This document shows, one piece after another, positions 42,775 through 52,300 of a stretch of DNA of 64,000 nt. Within the stretch, counting starts at the first letter, position 1. The number at the start of each line of letters is the position of its first letter. Below the pieces are notes generated by a model that did not search any database, was not told where the DNA came from, and saw only the letters and a program-made list of their open reading frames with translations. This stretch comes from JANSWY01 sp965243755 (GTDB lineage: Bacteria > Bacteroidota > Bacteroidia > Cytophagales > Cyclobacteriaceae). The DNA is taken from positions 868,001 to 932,000 of the forward strand of contig CBDEVW010000003.1 of NCBI GenBank assembly GCA_965243755.1, read 5' to 3'. The position numbers and the translations under genes were made by a program.

Positions 42775-44434
42775 TGATAGCTTGAATAAGTAGGCTTAAT
42801 AACATGGTTAAGAAACATCCAATGGCATTGTACCATAAGTATCCCAGCTCAAAATAACCAAAGATTGTCATAAAATGGCATCCTATGACCACTAGTTCTG
42901 CAACTATTGCTGCAATAAATACAGAAGTCCCATCAACGTGCTTTAAAAAGAATGCCACAAGAAAGATTCCCAGAATTGTTCCATAGAAAATAGATCCAAT
43001 AATGTTGACCGCTTCAATTAGATTCTCTGAGTTATTAGCGAGGATGGCAAACAAAATGGCCAGACATCCCCAGATTAATGTAAAGATCTTAGAAATATGG
43101 AGGTGTTGTTTTTCTGTTGCATCTTTTTTGATTAATCGCTTGTAGAAATCTACAGCAGAAGTAGAGGCCAGAGAATTCAGCTCCGATGAGGTACTGGACA
43201 TTGCTGCCGAAAAAATGACCGCAATTAACAAACCGATCAGGCCATGTGGCAGATAGTTTAAAATGAATGTCAAAAAAACGTAATCTGAATCTTTTGTTTC
43301 TGCACCAGGATCTGCTTTTTTGATGATTGCTTTGGCTTCTTCCCTGATGTCTACCAGTTGCTGATCTCGTTCAACCAATTGACTTTTACTATCATCAGTG
43401 CCGTTCAACGCCATTGCAGCTTCTCGTCGTTTCTCAAAAATATCTAAATAACGCGCTTCTACTTCCTGATAGGTCTCTGCATAAGATGATTCTTTCACCA
43501 TCTCTACTGATGCCTGTTTGAAATGTAGTGGAGGTTGATAAAACATAAAGAACACGTAGACTAATACACCGGTCAGTAATATAAAGAACTGCATGGGGAT
43601 TTTTAAGATGGCATTAAACATCAGACCCATTTTACTTTCTGTAGGGTTCTTACCCCCAATGTACCGCTGTACCTGCGACTGATCAGTACCAAAATATGAC
43701 AAAGCCAAAAACAACCCTCCTGTGATCCCTGACCATATGGTATAGCGTTTCTCGAAATCTAAATCAAAGTCCACCGCATTGAGTTTACCAAGGGTACCCG
43801 CTATGGTTAATGCTCCAGAGAAATCGGTGTATTGAGAAATGTAGTAAACAATGATACCAAATGCTATAAACATACCAACCAGTATAATAGCCATCTGATG
43901 CTTCTGGGTTAAGCTTACTGCCTTAGTTCCTCCACTATACGTATAGATTATTACAAGAATCCCAACCATTAAAATGGTAAGGGTGAGATCCCATTTAAGA
44001 ATGGTAGAAATAATAATTGCCGGCGCATAGATGGTGATCCCGGCTGCAAGCCCTCTTTGGATCAGAAATAGCGAAGCACCAAGGATCCTGGTCTTAACAT
44101 CAAATCGTGTCTCCAGGTATTCATATGCGGTATAGATCTTAAGCTTATAATAGATAGGAATGAAAACTGCCGCCACAATGATCAATGCAATGGGCAAGCC
44201 GAAATAATTTTGCACAAATGCCATTCCACTTTCATAACCTTGCCCTGGTGTCGAAATAAATGTAATGGCACTTGCCTGGGTTGCCATTACAGATAGGCCA
44301 ATCGTTCCCCATTTTAATGTATTGTCTCCCCTCAGGTAATCCTGTACATTGCTAGTGTTTCTTGTTTTCCACACACCATAGCTAACAATACCTAGCAGGG
44401 TTCCAAACAAAATGATTAAATCAAAACTATTCAT
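42752..44434 (-). CDS. Sodium:solute symporter (SSS family)
   Basis: This 560-residue membrane protein has about 13-14 hydrophobic helices and SSS hallmarks such as GTIGLSVMATQASAITFISTPGQGYESG and the GGTKAVSLT helix start. An unusually charged insert of about 100 residues (about 300-385: ASVEMVKESSYAETYQEVEARYLDIFEKRREAAMAL...) sits between two helices. It is cytoplasmic or periplasmic by alternation and specific to a Bacteroidota subgroup. The substrate is not deducible. It belongs with the deacetylase and oxidoreductase genes around it. Confidence 0.92.
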   Translation of the reverse strand: MNSFDLIILFGTLLGIVSYGVWKTRNTSNVQDYLRGDNTLKWGTIGLSVMATQASAITFISTPGQGYESGMAFVQNYFGLPIALIIVAAVFIPIYYKLKIYTAYEYLETRFDVKTRILGASLFLIQRGLAAGITIYAPAIIISTILKWDLTLTILMVGILVIIYTYSGGTKAVSLTQKHQMAIILVGMFIAFGIIVYYISQYTDFSGALTIAGTLGKLNAVDFDLDFEKRYTIWSGITGGLFLALSYFGTDQSQVQRYIGGKNPTESKMGLMFNAILKIPMQFFILLTGVLVYVFFMFYQPPLHFKQASVEMVKESSYAETYQEVEARYLDIFEKRREAAMALNGTDDSKSQLVERDQQLVDIREEAKAIIKKADPGAETKDSDYVFLTFILNYLPHGLIGLLIAVIFSAAMSSTSSELNSLASTSAVDFYKRLIKKDATEKQHLHISKIFTLIWGCLAILFAILANNSENLIEAVNIIGSIFYGTILGIFLVAFFLKHVDGTSVFIAAIVAELVVIGCHFMTIFGYFELGYLWYNAIGCFLTMLLSLLIQAINGGRTTN

Positions 44435-44444
44435 GAATTTGGGC

Positions 44445-44570
44445 TTAAGAAAAAGCGATAGAGAATATGTACAATAGCAATATTACCATGCCTAGTGAAA
44501 GTAATACAAACCAATATAGTGTACTCCAACGATTAAAAAATGGCGGCTTATCATCAAGTTCTTCTGTCAT
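44445..44570 (-). CDS. Small single-helix membrane protein
   Basis: This 41-residue frame (ATG 44570, TAA 44445-44447) has an acidic N-terminus (MTEELDDKPPFFNRW) and one long membrane helix (YWFVLLSLGMVILLLYIFSIAF). It lies 7 bp after the PIG-L gene and 10 bp before the symporter gene, filling the gap tightly, which supports it as a real operon member. It may be a small subunit of the symporter, by analogy with small membrane partners of other SSS transporters. Confidence 0.72.
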   Translation of the reverse strand: MTEELDDKPPFFNRWSTLYWFVLLSLGMVILLLYIFSIAFS

Positions 44571-44577
44571 CTGATGG

Positions 44578-47082
44578 TTAGTTTTGTATCTCGTCTCCTA
44601 ATGAAATCATATTTACAAATATCCTATATGCTCCGGGAACTCCTGCCGGCAACTCTCTAAACCAGGAATAGCCTGTATAAACATAGTAGCCTTTCCCGTA
44701 TCTGGCTACCAGCAAACCACCATTTTTTGGATCTTCCCCAGGATCGTTGCTTGACAAAATTGCGGTGAATTCGTCAGACCATTCATCAGGGAAATAAAGT
44801 CCTCGTTCCTGCACCCAACCCTCAAAATCTTTAGCCGTAATTTTATTAGGGAAATTCATCACCGGATGCTTAGGAGCTAAAATAGTTACCGGCGCTTCTT
44901 CAACAGCAACACGATCCCTGGACAACTTAAGTGAGTAAGGAGCCAGTTCCTCGGTTTTCAACCTGTGCCTGGTATTGTATTGAACAATCACATTACCACC
45001 GTTCTCTACATAGGAAAATAATTCATCTGTTTTAAATTTCAACCAATCCAATGTGTTAAAAGCCCTGATCCCCAGGATTACAGCGTCATATTTATCCAAT
45101 TTCTGTTGATTCACGTCTTCCTTACTCAATAGGTCAACCCGATAACCCAGTTGCTCCAGGCTGCCAGGAACTTTATCTCCTGCACCCATAATATAACCAA
45201 TTCGATCCCCCTCAATTTTCAAATCAACCTTGACGATTTTCGCTTTACATACCGGATAGTATGATTGTGTTGGAATATGGTCGTAAGTTATATTTTGGTA
45301 GGAAATATCATAAGACTTGCCATTAATTGACACACTTGCCTTTATTTCACCCTGACTCTGACCATTAGGGGGTGTTACTTTAAAATTAAACACCTGCTCA
45401 CTTCCCTTATTCTCCAGGTCAAAAGAATAGTTAGTCGGTTCTATGCTCCATTTCGCAGGTACCTCCAAATGTACCTGTCCACTAACCTTATCTTTTCCCG
45501 CTCTCACAATCACTTGAATTTCCTGAGGCTCGTTTTTACTAAACAAATAGACTTCTTCCTTTAAATTGACGAATACCGGAGGAGAGACCTCAAGGGGTTG
45601 ATAAGTTTCACCATTCACAGGGTCATTGAATTTGTAGATAACGGGTGATTCGAAAGTTAACAAGGTGTCGGCTATTTCTAATACATACGCGGCGGTCAAT
45701 ACAGGATCATTTTCAGGCTTTCCACGTTTAAGTTGGTCAGCTACATGATACATACCATTAGAGGCATTTTCATTTAACCAATAGGGACTTGAATACTGAA
45801 AATTAGTGGGTATCACGGTGCTGAAATCACTCGAAAACTTAAGATTTTGGTTCAGTTCCTGTGACGGCTGGATCTTTACATCTCTCAATTCTTTAAAATA
45901 TACCTCCACCAATTTTGCATCAAGTGCTGATCGATTGATTGCTTCAAACGAAATTGATATAGTATCTCCAGGCACGTAGGTGTCACTATCACTTTTTGCT
46001 TCAAGGTAAAGACCCATACAAGCCTTAATGGTCTCAATGATTTCCCGGGACTTTACTGATTTCCAATGTTTGTCTTCAATTATCTGTAAAGCCTTGAGTG
46101 CACTCACTAAATCAGGGACAATAACCCAGGGTTGCTCAGGATCAAAACTGTGAATGGCATTTTCAATATGGAGCTGAACATCTTTTCCTCCTTCTACTCT
46201 GGCCCAACTAACTTCGATATCACCAAAGGGTTCCCTGGTTGTCGCACCCTCTAATGGTTTCAGGTATTCAATTTCTACTCCTCTGGTACCCGTTGCACCA
46301 AAACCCTGGCTCTTGTGCATGCTTCTACTTAGTGCCGCGATCTCAGTATAGGACTTACCAAGCAATGGGTTATATTTTCCTACATCCACTTTTGCGAGTC
46401 CGGTGGTGTCAAACTCTTCGCCGGTCCTTCGGTAAAACCACCAGCTAGTATTCCAATAAAGTTTTCGGGGTTGCCAGGGCTCTACATATTTAAGTTGCTC
46501 GGGAAATGCTTTTGGATCTCCGGCCAGTTTGTATGCCTCATGTGCCAATATTGCAGATGCTGTATGATGACCGTGCGTTACCTTAGGTCTTTCACTAAAT
46601 CTTGTGATCATTACATCTGGCCTGAATTTCCTGATTATCCATACAAAATCTGACAGTACCTGGTTTCTATCCCAGATATTAAATGTTTCATCAGGGTCCT
46701 TAGAATAACCAAAATCGTTTGCTCTGCTGAAAAATTGGTGACCTCCATCAATTCTTCGTGCAGCCAGCAATTCCTGTGTACGAATGATTCCAAGCTTCTC
46801 TCTAATCTCGGTTCCTATCAGGTTTTGTCCTCCATCTCCTCGTGTTGCAGCCAGATAGGCAGTCTGCATTAGTTCCTCATTGGCATAATAAGCGATCATT
46901 CTTGTATTCTCATCGTCAGGGTGTGCTGCTACATATAATACTGAACCCAATACATTGAGCTTTTTGAGCATCAGCTGAATTTCTGAAGCAGTATATTTTT
47001 TGGGGGCCTGAGCGAAAATATGAGTGGATAAAACAATTAAAAGTACCGAAAGGAATCGTCTTTGTAAGATCAATTTGAGCAT
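44578..47082 (-). CDS. Large secreted PIG-L family deacetylase with C-terminal beta/GATase-like domains
   Basis: This 834-residue protein has a signal peptide (to HIFAQ, residue 25). The PIG-L/LmbE metal-dependent deacetylase domain (about 43-300) shows AHPDDE (53-58) and THGHHTAS, which supply the zinc ligands and catalytic base. The middle is beta-rich (about 360-620). The last ~200 residues resemble a class I glutamine amidotransferase-like fold (KYDAVILGIRAFNTLDWLKFKTDELFSYVENGGNVIVQYN). The family removes acetyl groups from N-acetylglucosamine-type sugars. Export, plus the symporter next to it, suggests extracellular deacetylation followed by uptake; this is inference. Confidence 0.9.
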   Translation of the reverse strand: MLKLILQRRFLSVLLIVLSTHIFAQAPKKYTASEIQLMLKKLNVLGSVLYVAAHPDDENTRMIAYYANEELMQTAYLAATRGDGGQNLIGTEIREKLGIIRTQELLAARRIDGGHQFFSRANDFGYSKDPDETFNIWDRNQVLSDFVWIIRKFRPDVMITRFSERPKVTHGHHTASAILAHEAYKLAGDPKAFPEQLKYVEPWQPRKLYWNTSWWFYRRTGEEFDTTGLAKVDVGKYNPLLGKSYTEIAALSRSMHKSQGFGATGTRGVEIEYLKPLEGATTREPFGDIEVSWARVEGGKDVQLHIENAIHSFDPEQPWVIVPDLVSALKALQIIEDKHWKSVKSREIIETIKACMGLYLEAKSDSDTYVPGDTISISFEAINRSALDAKLVEVYFKELRDVKIQPSQELNQNLKFSSDFSTVIPTNFQYSSPYWLNENASNGMYHVADQLKRGKPENDPVLTAAYVLEIADTLLTFESPVIYKFNDPVNGETYQPLEVSPPVFVNLKEEVYLFSKNEPQEIQVIVRAGKDKVSGQVHLEVPAKWSIEPTNYSFDLENKGSEQVFNFKVTPPNGQSQGEIKASVSINGKSYDISYQNITYDHIPTQSYYPVCKAKIVKVDLKIEGDRIGYIMGAGDKVPGSLEQLGYRVDLLSKEDVNQQKLDKYDAVILGIRAFNTLDWLKFKTDELFSYVENGGNVIVQYNTRHRLKTEELAPYSLKLSRDRVAVEEAPVTILAPKHPVMNFPNKITAKDFEGWVQERGLYFPDEWSDEFTAILSSNDPGEDPKNGGLLVARYGKGYYVYTGYSWFRELPAGVPGAYRIFVNMISLGDEIQN

Positions 47083-47161
47083 GGTAACGTTACGATTTTG
47101 AAAAGCCTAAAGTTATTAATTCCTGATTAAAGGAAAATCCCGAATTTAAACTAATGGTAAA

Positions 47162-48079
47162 TTATAATTTACTGAACTCCACGGCTATTTGAAAGCGCCT
47201 GGTTTCTCCCGGGTTAAGTTCGATCAACCCATCTTTCGTATTGAGCGCATTTACACCACAAGTCATGGGTTCAATGGCAATAGATGCTCTGTCAGGAGGT
47301 GTGAAAATTTGCAAAAACTGAAATTGGTTATCCTGCGTGACCTTTAATTGGTACCTATCGCTGGAAAGTATCAACTGATAGGGCGTTTCAGCATACCTGA
47401 AACAATCATCCAGGTTCATTTGTGTAAGTTGAGCAGTATTGGACATCCGCTTCTCATTACCTGTCGGGATTTGTTTCCCATCCAACTCAACGTGATTAAG
47501 TGCTCCAACATCGACCTTAAGTTGTGTTAACTTTTGGTCCAATACAAAATAAGGATGCCAGCCAATTCCAAATGGCATTTTTCCATCTCCTGTATTGGTT
47601 ACTTCAATAGTTGTTTCAAACAATCCCGCTGTTGTTATGCGGTAGGTGATTGTTGTATCGAAAGGAAAAGGAAACCCTACCTGGTCCGCATGGTATTGGT
47701 GATCAATGGTTAGCAGTATTTCATTTTCACGGTTGTCCAGCGCAATATCTTCAGCCCATAATTGATAAAAGAATCCATGCAACGCGTGCCTGCTGTCATG
47801 GACAGATTTGTTCAGTTGGTAATTAGTTCCTTTGAATCGATAGCTCCCATCAGCTATTCTATTGGGAAAAGGCATCAGCCAAAAATTTCTGAACCAGTGG
47901 TTATTTACAAGGGTTTCTTCTGATTGGATAGGCTCTGTAAATATGTGACCGAAAAATTTGGTGTGGACGGGTAGTGCTCCAACATCGGGTACAAAAACAA
48001 ACTTGTGATCGTATTCATCATCACTGATCACTACAGTTTCATAACTACCTAATTTCCCGGCGTTTACTTTGAATGCCAT
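47162..48079 (-). CDS. Aldose 1-epimerase family protein
   Basis: This 305-residue protein of the galactose mutarotase-like beta-sandwich fold contains SVHDSRHALHGFFYQLWAED (substrate-contact His near the middle), EVTNTGDGKMPFGIGWHPYF with the conserved His, and a late Glu in SIAIEPMTCGVNALNTKDG. These correspond to the catalytic His/Glu set. It lies 79 bp upstream of the PIG-L gene on the same strand and may belong to the same sugar-related unit. No signal peptide is seen. Confidence 0.88.
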   Translation of the reverse strand: MAFKVNAGKLGSYETVVISDDEYDHKFVFVPDVGALPVHTKFFGHIFTEPIQSEETLVNNHWFRNFWLMPFPNRIADGSYRFKGTNYQLNKSVHDSRHALHGFFYQLWAEDIALDNRENEILLTIDHQYHADQVGFPFPFDTTITYRITTAGLFETTIEVTNTGDGKMPFGIGWHPYFVLDQKLTQLKVDVGALNHVELDGKQIPTGNEKRMSNTAQLTQMNLDDCFRYAETPYQLILSSDRYQLKVTQDNQFQFLQIFTPPDRASIAIEPMTCGVNALNTKDGLIELNPGETRRFQIAVEFSKL

Positions 48080-48132
48080 ATTGGATCGCTGGTTTACAAA
48101 AGTGAGACAGTTGATGTTAACCTGGTAAGCTG

Positions 48133-48351
48133 CTAGGTTTCAGGTGGGACAATGATATACATGGTCTCGTCACCGACATCAGCAAGAATTTTGATCTTTG
48201 CATCAGCAAGAAGGCTTTCAAAGATTCCATACTCCACAGGTTCTCTTTCATCATCCTCATCCAGAAAACACTCTTTGGATTTTGGCATAACTACCAGATA
48301 GTTCGATTGATCCTGTAATTTCACTAAAACTTCATCTAACGAAAGTGCCAT
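48133..48351 (-). CDS. Small acidic hypothetical protein
   Basis: This 72-residue soluble acidic protein (LVKLQDQSNYLVVMPKSKECFLDEDDEREPVEYGIF...) has a likely alpha/beta fold ending in MYIIVPPET. There is no signal peptide or recognised family. It lies 53 bp upstream of the epimerase on the same strand, with about 230 bp of A/T-rich DNA behind it that holds a terminator. Confidence 0.6.
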   Translation of the reverse strand: MALSLDEVLVKLQDQSNYLVVMPKSKECFLDEDDEREPVEYGIFESLLADAKIKILADVGDETMYIIVPPET

Positions 48352-48528
48352 CGCTTTTTCTTGTAAAATGATATAATTTCAACTAAATATCTAATTTTTT
48401 CGACAAACCTATTTAATTCCCCGTTGAACTTAATTATAAAAAAACAAATCTAAAAATTCTACCATCCCAGCTAATATTAATTCATTTCTATAGAATTAAA
48501 TCCGCCATATAATTTGGTGAATAGCCAA

Positions 48529-48559
48529 AAAAACCCAGTCAATGAAAGACTGGGTTTTT
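48529..48559 (-). terminator. Terminator of the surface-adhesin locus
   Basis: AAAAACCCAGTC and GACTGGGTTTTT form a perfect 12-bp stem (48529-48540, 48548-48559) with A and T ends, 24 bp beyond the stop of the barrel gene. It would work on either strand. Confidence 0.9.
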
Positions 48560-48582
48560 GAAAGTTTGGTTAAAGTTATTTA

Positions 48583-49278
48583 CTAGAAAATTCCTCCACC
48601 AAAAGAATACCCAACCTTTACCCCAACCATGAGGCTACTGGTATAGATATCACCCTTACCTAGAATATTGTTTATACTGGTAAGGCCTTTGGTATATTGA
48701 ACTTCAGGTATAATTCTCAAAGATCCAGTGTCGATTGACCAGCCTGCAGAAATAAATGCCGAGACTTCATCTTTCACAATTCTTTCTTCCACACTGATAT
48801 ATGTGTAGCCTTCCGCACCATCTAAACTTTCAAGTACTTCAGCTTCTGCATTATAGAAGAAATTGTAGCTAGCTCCCCCTGCGACTCTTAAATTACCTAG
48901 GTAAAGAGCCGCTCCTATTGGAACTTCCACCCTGTGATAGAGTAAATTCACTTCTTTAATGTTTCCCTCCTGCACTATGGCTTCTCTATCGAAAAATAAC
49001 TGTTCGGTTCTTATTCCATTCGTTCCACTCAAGTGGTAATTGCCACCGGCGGTAACTGCAAGAATGTCGAGCAATCTATACTCAACAAAAACTCCACCAG
49101 CCACTCCTGATCTCCATTCATAGGATTCCTGAATCAGCGATTCTGATAAGAAATTTTGAGAAAAATAAACCTGACCGCCTACAGTAAATGGGCTATCTGA
49201 AGAGCTATCATCCTGGCTAAAACCAGAGAAGGATATCAGGCACCCAAGAACCATTAATATTGATATTTTATATTTCAT
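48583..49278 (-). CDS. Outer-membrane beta-barrel protein of the adhesin locus
   Basis: This 231-residue protein has a signal peptide (to about residue 21, SGFSQ) and alternating strands (FTVGGQVYFSQNFL, WRSGVAGGVFVEYRLLDILAVTAGGNYHLSG, LRVAGGASYNFFYNAEAEVL). It closes with LMVGVKVGYSFGGGIF, an aromatic-ended barrel terminus. It follows the giant adhesin by 58 bp and ends at a strong terminator, so it is probably the last gene of that operon. A role as anchor or partner of the adhesin is inferred only from position. Confidence 0.78.
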   Translation of the reverse strand: MKYKISILMVLGCLISFSGFSQDDSSSDSPFTVGGQVYFSQNFLSESLIQESYEWRSGVAGGVFVEYRLLDILAVTAGGNYHLSGTNGIRTEQLFFDREAIVQEGNIKEVNLLYHRVEVPIGAALYLGNLRVAGGASYNFFYNAEAEVLESLDGAEGYTYISVEERIVKDEVSAFISAGWSIDTGSLRIIPEVQYTKGLTSINNILGKGDIYTSSLMVGVKVGYSFGGGIF

Positions 49279-49336
49279 TAATTAAAGCTTAAGGTTTTAA
49301 AGAAAGTGAGGAGCCACGCTCCTCACCGTTATTTTA

Positions 49337-52300
49337 TTACTCAATAATAACTCTTGACACCTCTGCAGTATCTCCCATTTGCACAAAGTATACACCTGGC
49401 TGAATGTCAGAAACATCGATATCGGCAATTCCAGCGCTTGTCACATTAAATGACTTCACTACTCTACCTGCCTGATTGAAGATTCTAACCGTTACATTAG
49501 CTTCAACTTCTCTGATTTTCAGCACCTTATCTGCAGGGTTAGGGAACATCCTGGCTTCAGTCACATCAGTATCCTGATTACCGTCCTCACCTATCACTTC
49601 TGCCTGCTCCTCATCGTCGATATCACCATTATCCACTACAGAGCTGGCATTAACTTGAATGGTGTAAGATTGTGAAGCTGATGCCTGTCCATCAGAAACC
49701 TCAATCGTTACACTGTGGTCACCGGCATCAGGATTATTTGGATCACCAATGATTCTGGCAGAACCATTACCATCGTTGATCAAAATCGCCCAGCGAGGCA
49801 ATACCACTGCCTTAAACTGCAATGCATCACCATCAGCATCTGTTGCAGTGATGTTATAAGTATAGGTACTGTTAGCTGTCACAACATCCGGATCAGTTGG
49901 TGTACTGGTGAATGTTGGTGCCGTATTGGCGGCATTTACTGATACAGTAAACGTCTGATCGGTTGTAGTAATACCATCAGTAACCTGAAGTGTTACATCA
50001 CTGTCACCCACCGGAAGTGAGGCGGAAGTTAACTCTCCAACTCCTCCACCAAGGTCGGTAAATGTAAATCCTGCTGGAATTGATCCGGCATTGTATGATA
50101 GCGCTGAACTTCCCTGTTCATCTGTTGCAACTACACGATAGAAATAAGTATCTCCTTCAGTACGAGTTTTAACAGGAGGGAAAGTCTGGAACTCAGGAGC
50201 TCCATTTGCCTGAACAGTAACCGTAAATGATTGCTCAGCAGTGTTTCCGGATGCATCCGTCAACAATAATTTAACTGCATGAATCCCTACTTCTGATGCA
50301 GTTGGTGTACCTGATATAGTAATTGAGTCACCAACAACAGCATCTGACAGCCATGATGGCAATAATTCAAATGAAGCTGTCACCACTTCTCCCAACTCAT
50401 CTTCACCGGTAGCTGTATAGCTGTAGGCCAATCCTTCAGTCGCAAGTACTTTTGGAGAGGTCGTAAATTCCGGTGCAGGGTTCTCAGTAATGTTGATGGT
50501 AATATTGAGGAACGCAGTGTCCAGTCTATCAAAGGCTCTAACCTGAGCAGTATACTGCCCTTCTGTGCCAGTTCCATCAGTACTGATATCAAACCCAGCA
50601 GAAGTCGCTGTAAATGTCAACCAGGTCAGGTTATTATTAACCAGTTCTGCTGTCCATGTGTCAAACTCCTGAGGATCCTTTACAATGATATTTTCAGATT
50701 CACTTACACCCTCAGTGATATTATAAGTGACGCTGGTAACAGGAGTAGTAATATCTACACCAGTACTTCCTCCACGAGGATCAAAGAACTCGGGAGCGCC
50801 GTTATCTCTGAAATACATTCTGATATCCAGGTTTCCATCATCTTCATCGTCAGTGTAAATGTTGTTTTCATTTCCTCTGACATATGAACCAAAGTCCTCT
50901 TTATCATCTCCTGGGATAGATCCCGCAATTGCCCAGTCATTATCCGTATCATCAATTGGATTGACCATCACTACATAATATCCTGAAGTTAAATAGATAT
51001 CATTATCAAAATCCGGATCATCCTCAACTTGTATGTAAGAATTATCATTGGCTTCAATTGGGTTATTAGCAGCATCTTCGTCAATAGTTGCTACCACAGT
51101 TCCGGAAGTAGCATCCGGATCAGTAACTCTAATGATAGAAATAGAGATGTCCTCGTTTCCACTTCCTTGTTCCCAATCTATGAAAATGGCAGATAGATAA
51201 TCAGCGTTAGCAAGGTAAAATACCTCACCCATTCCATCGCCAAAATCTCCACTTGATAATTCATCCTCATCATTACCTAAAAATCCACCTAAAGAATTAT
51301 CTTCATCGCTATTAAAATTGTCTGTAGCATCACCGACTCTTAAGGTTGTATTCTGATTATCATCTGCAAAAGCTGAGTTATTATCAGTTCCATCTCCCTT
51401 CACATGCTCAATGGTGACGTCAAATGTATAAGTGTCATTGGCATCATCATCTGGTAAGAAAGGATCAAAATTATAAACGTAGGTTACTGTATCCTCTGAA
51501 GCAAAGTCTACACCAGCATCAATAGTGTTAGAAAACTCTACATCTACCCAGTCTGGGTCGGTGCTGGAAATAGTGGCAGTTAGCAACAGCTCACCAGGAG
51601 TTGAATTACCTCTTTTAATTATAGTTGCTTCAAAATCGTAACCATTGGTGAAATCAATCTGAGATCTTGGTATTTCCTCATACTCAGTGTTGGCAATAAC
51701 AGAGTAGTTAATGTAATCACTGAAGAATGCTCTGATATCTACATCTCCGTCATCATCTTCACCTCTATACAGGTTACCTTCGTTACCCCTAACAAAGTCA
51801 CCAAAATCAGCTCTATCATCATTTGGATCACTACTGTCTATTTCAAATAGCGGATCCGATTCATCAGTTGGGTTAACCATGATCACATACAACCCGGCAT
51901 CAAGATATATGTAGCTATCAAAATCCTCATCATCCAATACTCTTACATCATCGTCTGTTGTATTGGCATTAAGGTCAAAACCATTCTCATCATCAATTTC
52001 AGCAATCAATGTACCGGATGTTGCATTTCTGTCAGCAATTTCTATGACTTTAATAGAAAATGTTTCGCCGTTATTGGTCCCAAAATTCACATAGAATCCT
52101 CCCAGATAATCAGGATTAACTAATTCTATAATTGTACCAATTCCATCACCAACATCCACGGTTTCCTCAGTATCGTCCAGGCTAACTAAACCTCTAAGGT
52201 TATTTCTGATATTGTCATCAAGAATGGATGTACTAGCGTCTCCAATAGTCACTGTTTCCGACTGATTGGTGTCTCCAGTTGGGTTGTTATCAGTAGCTGT

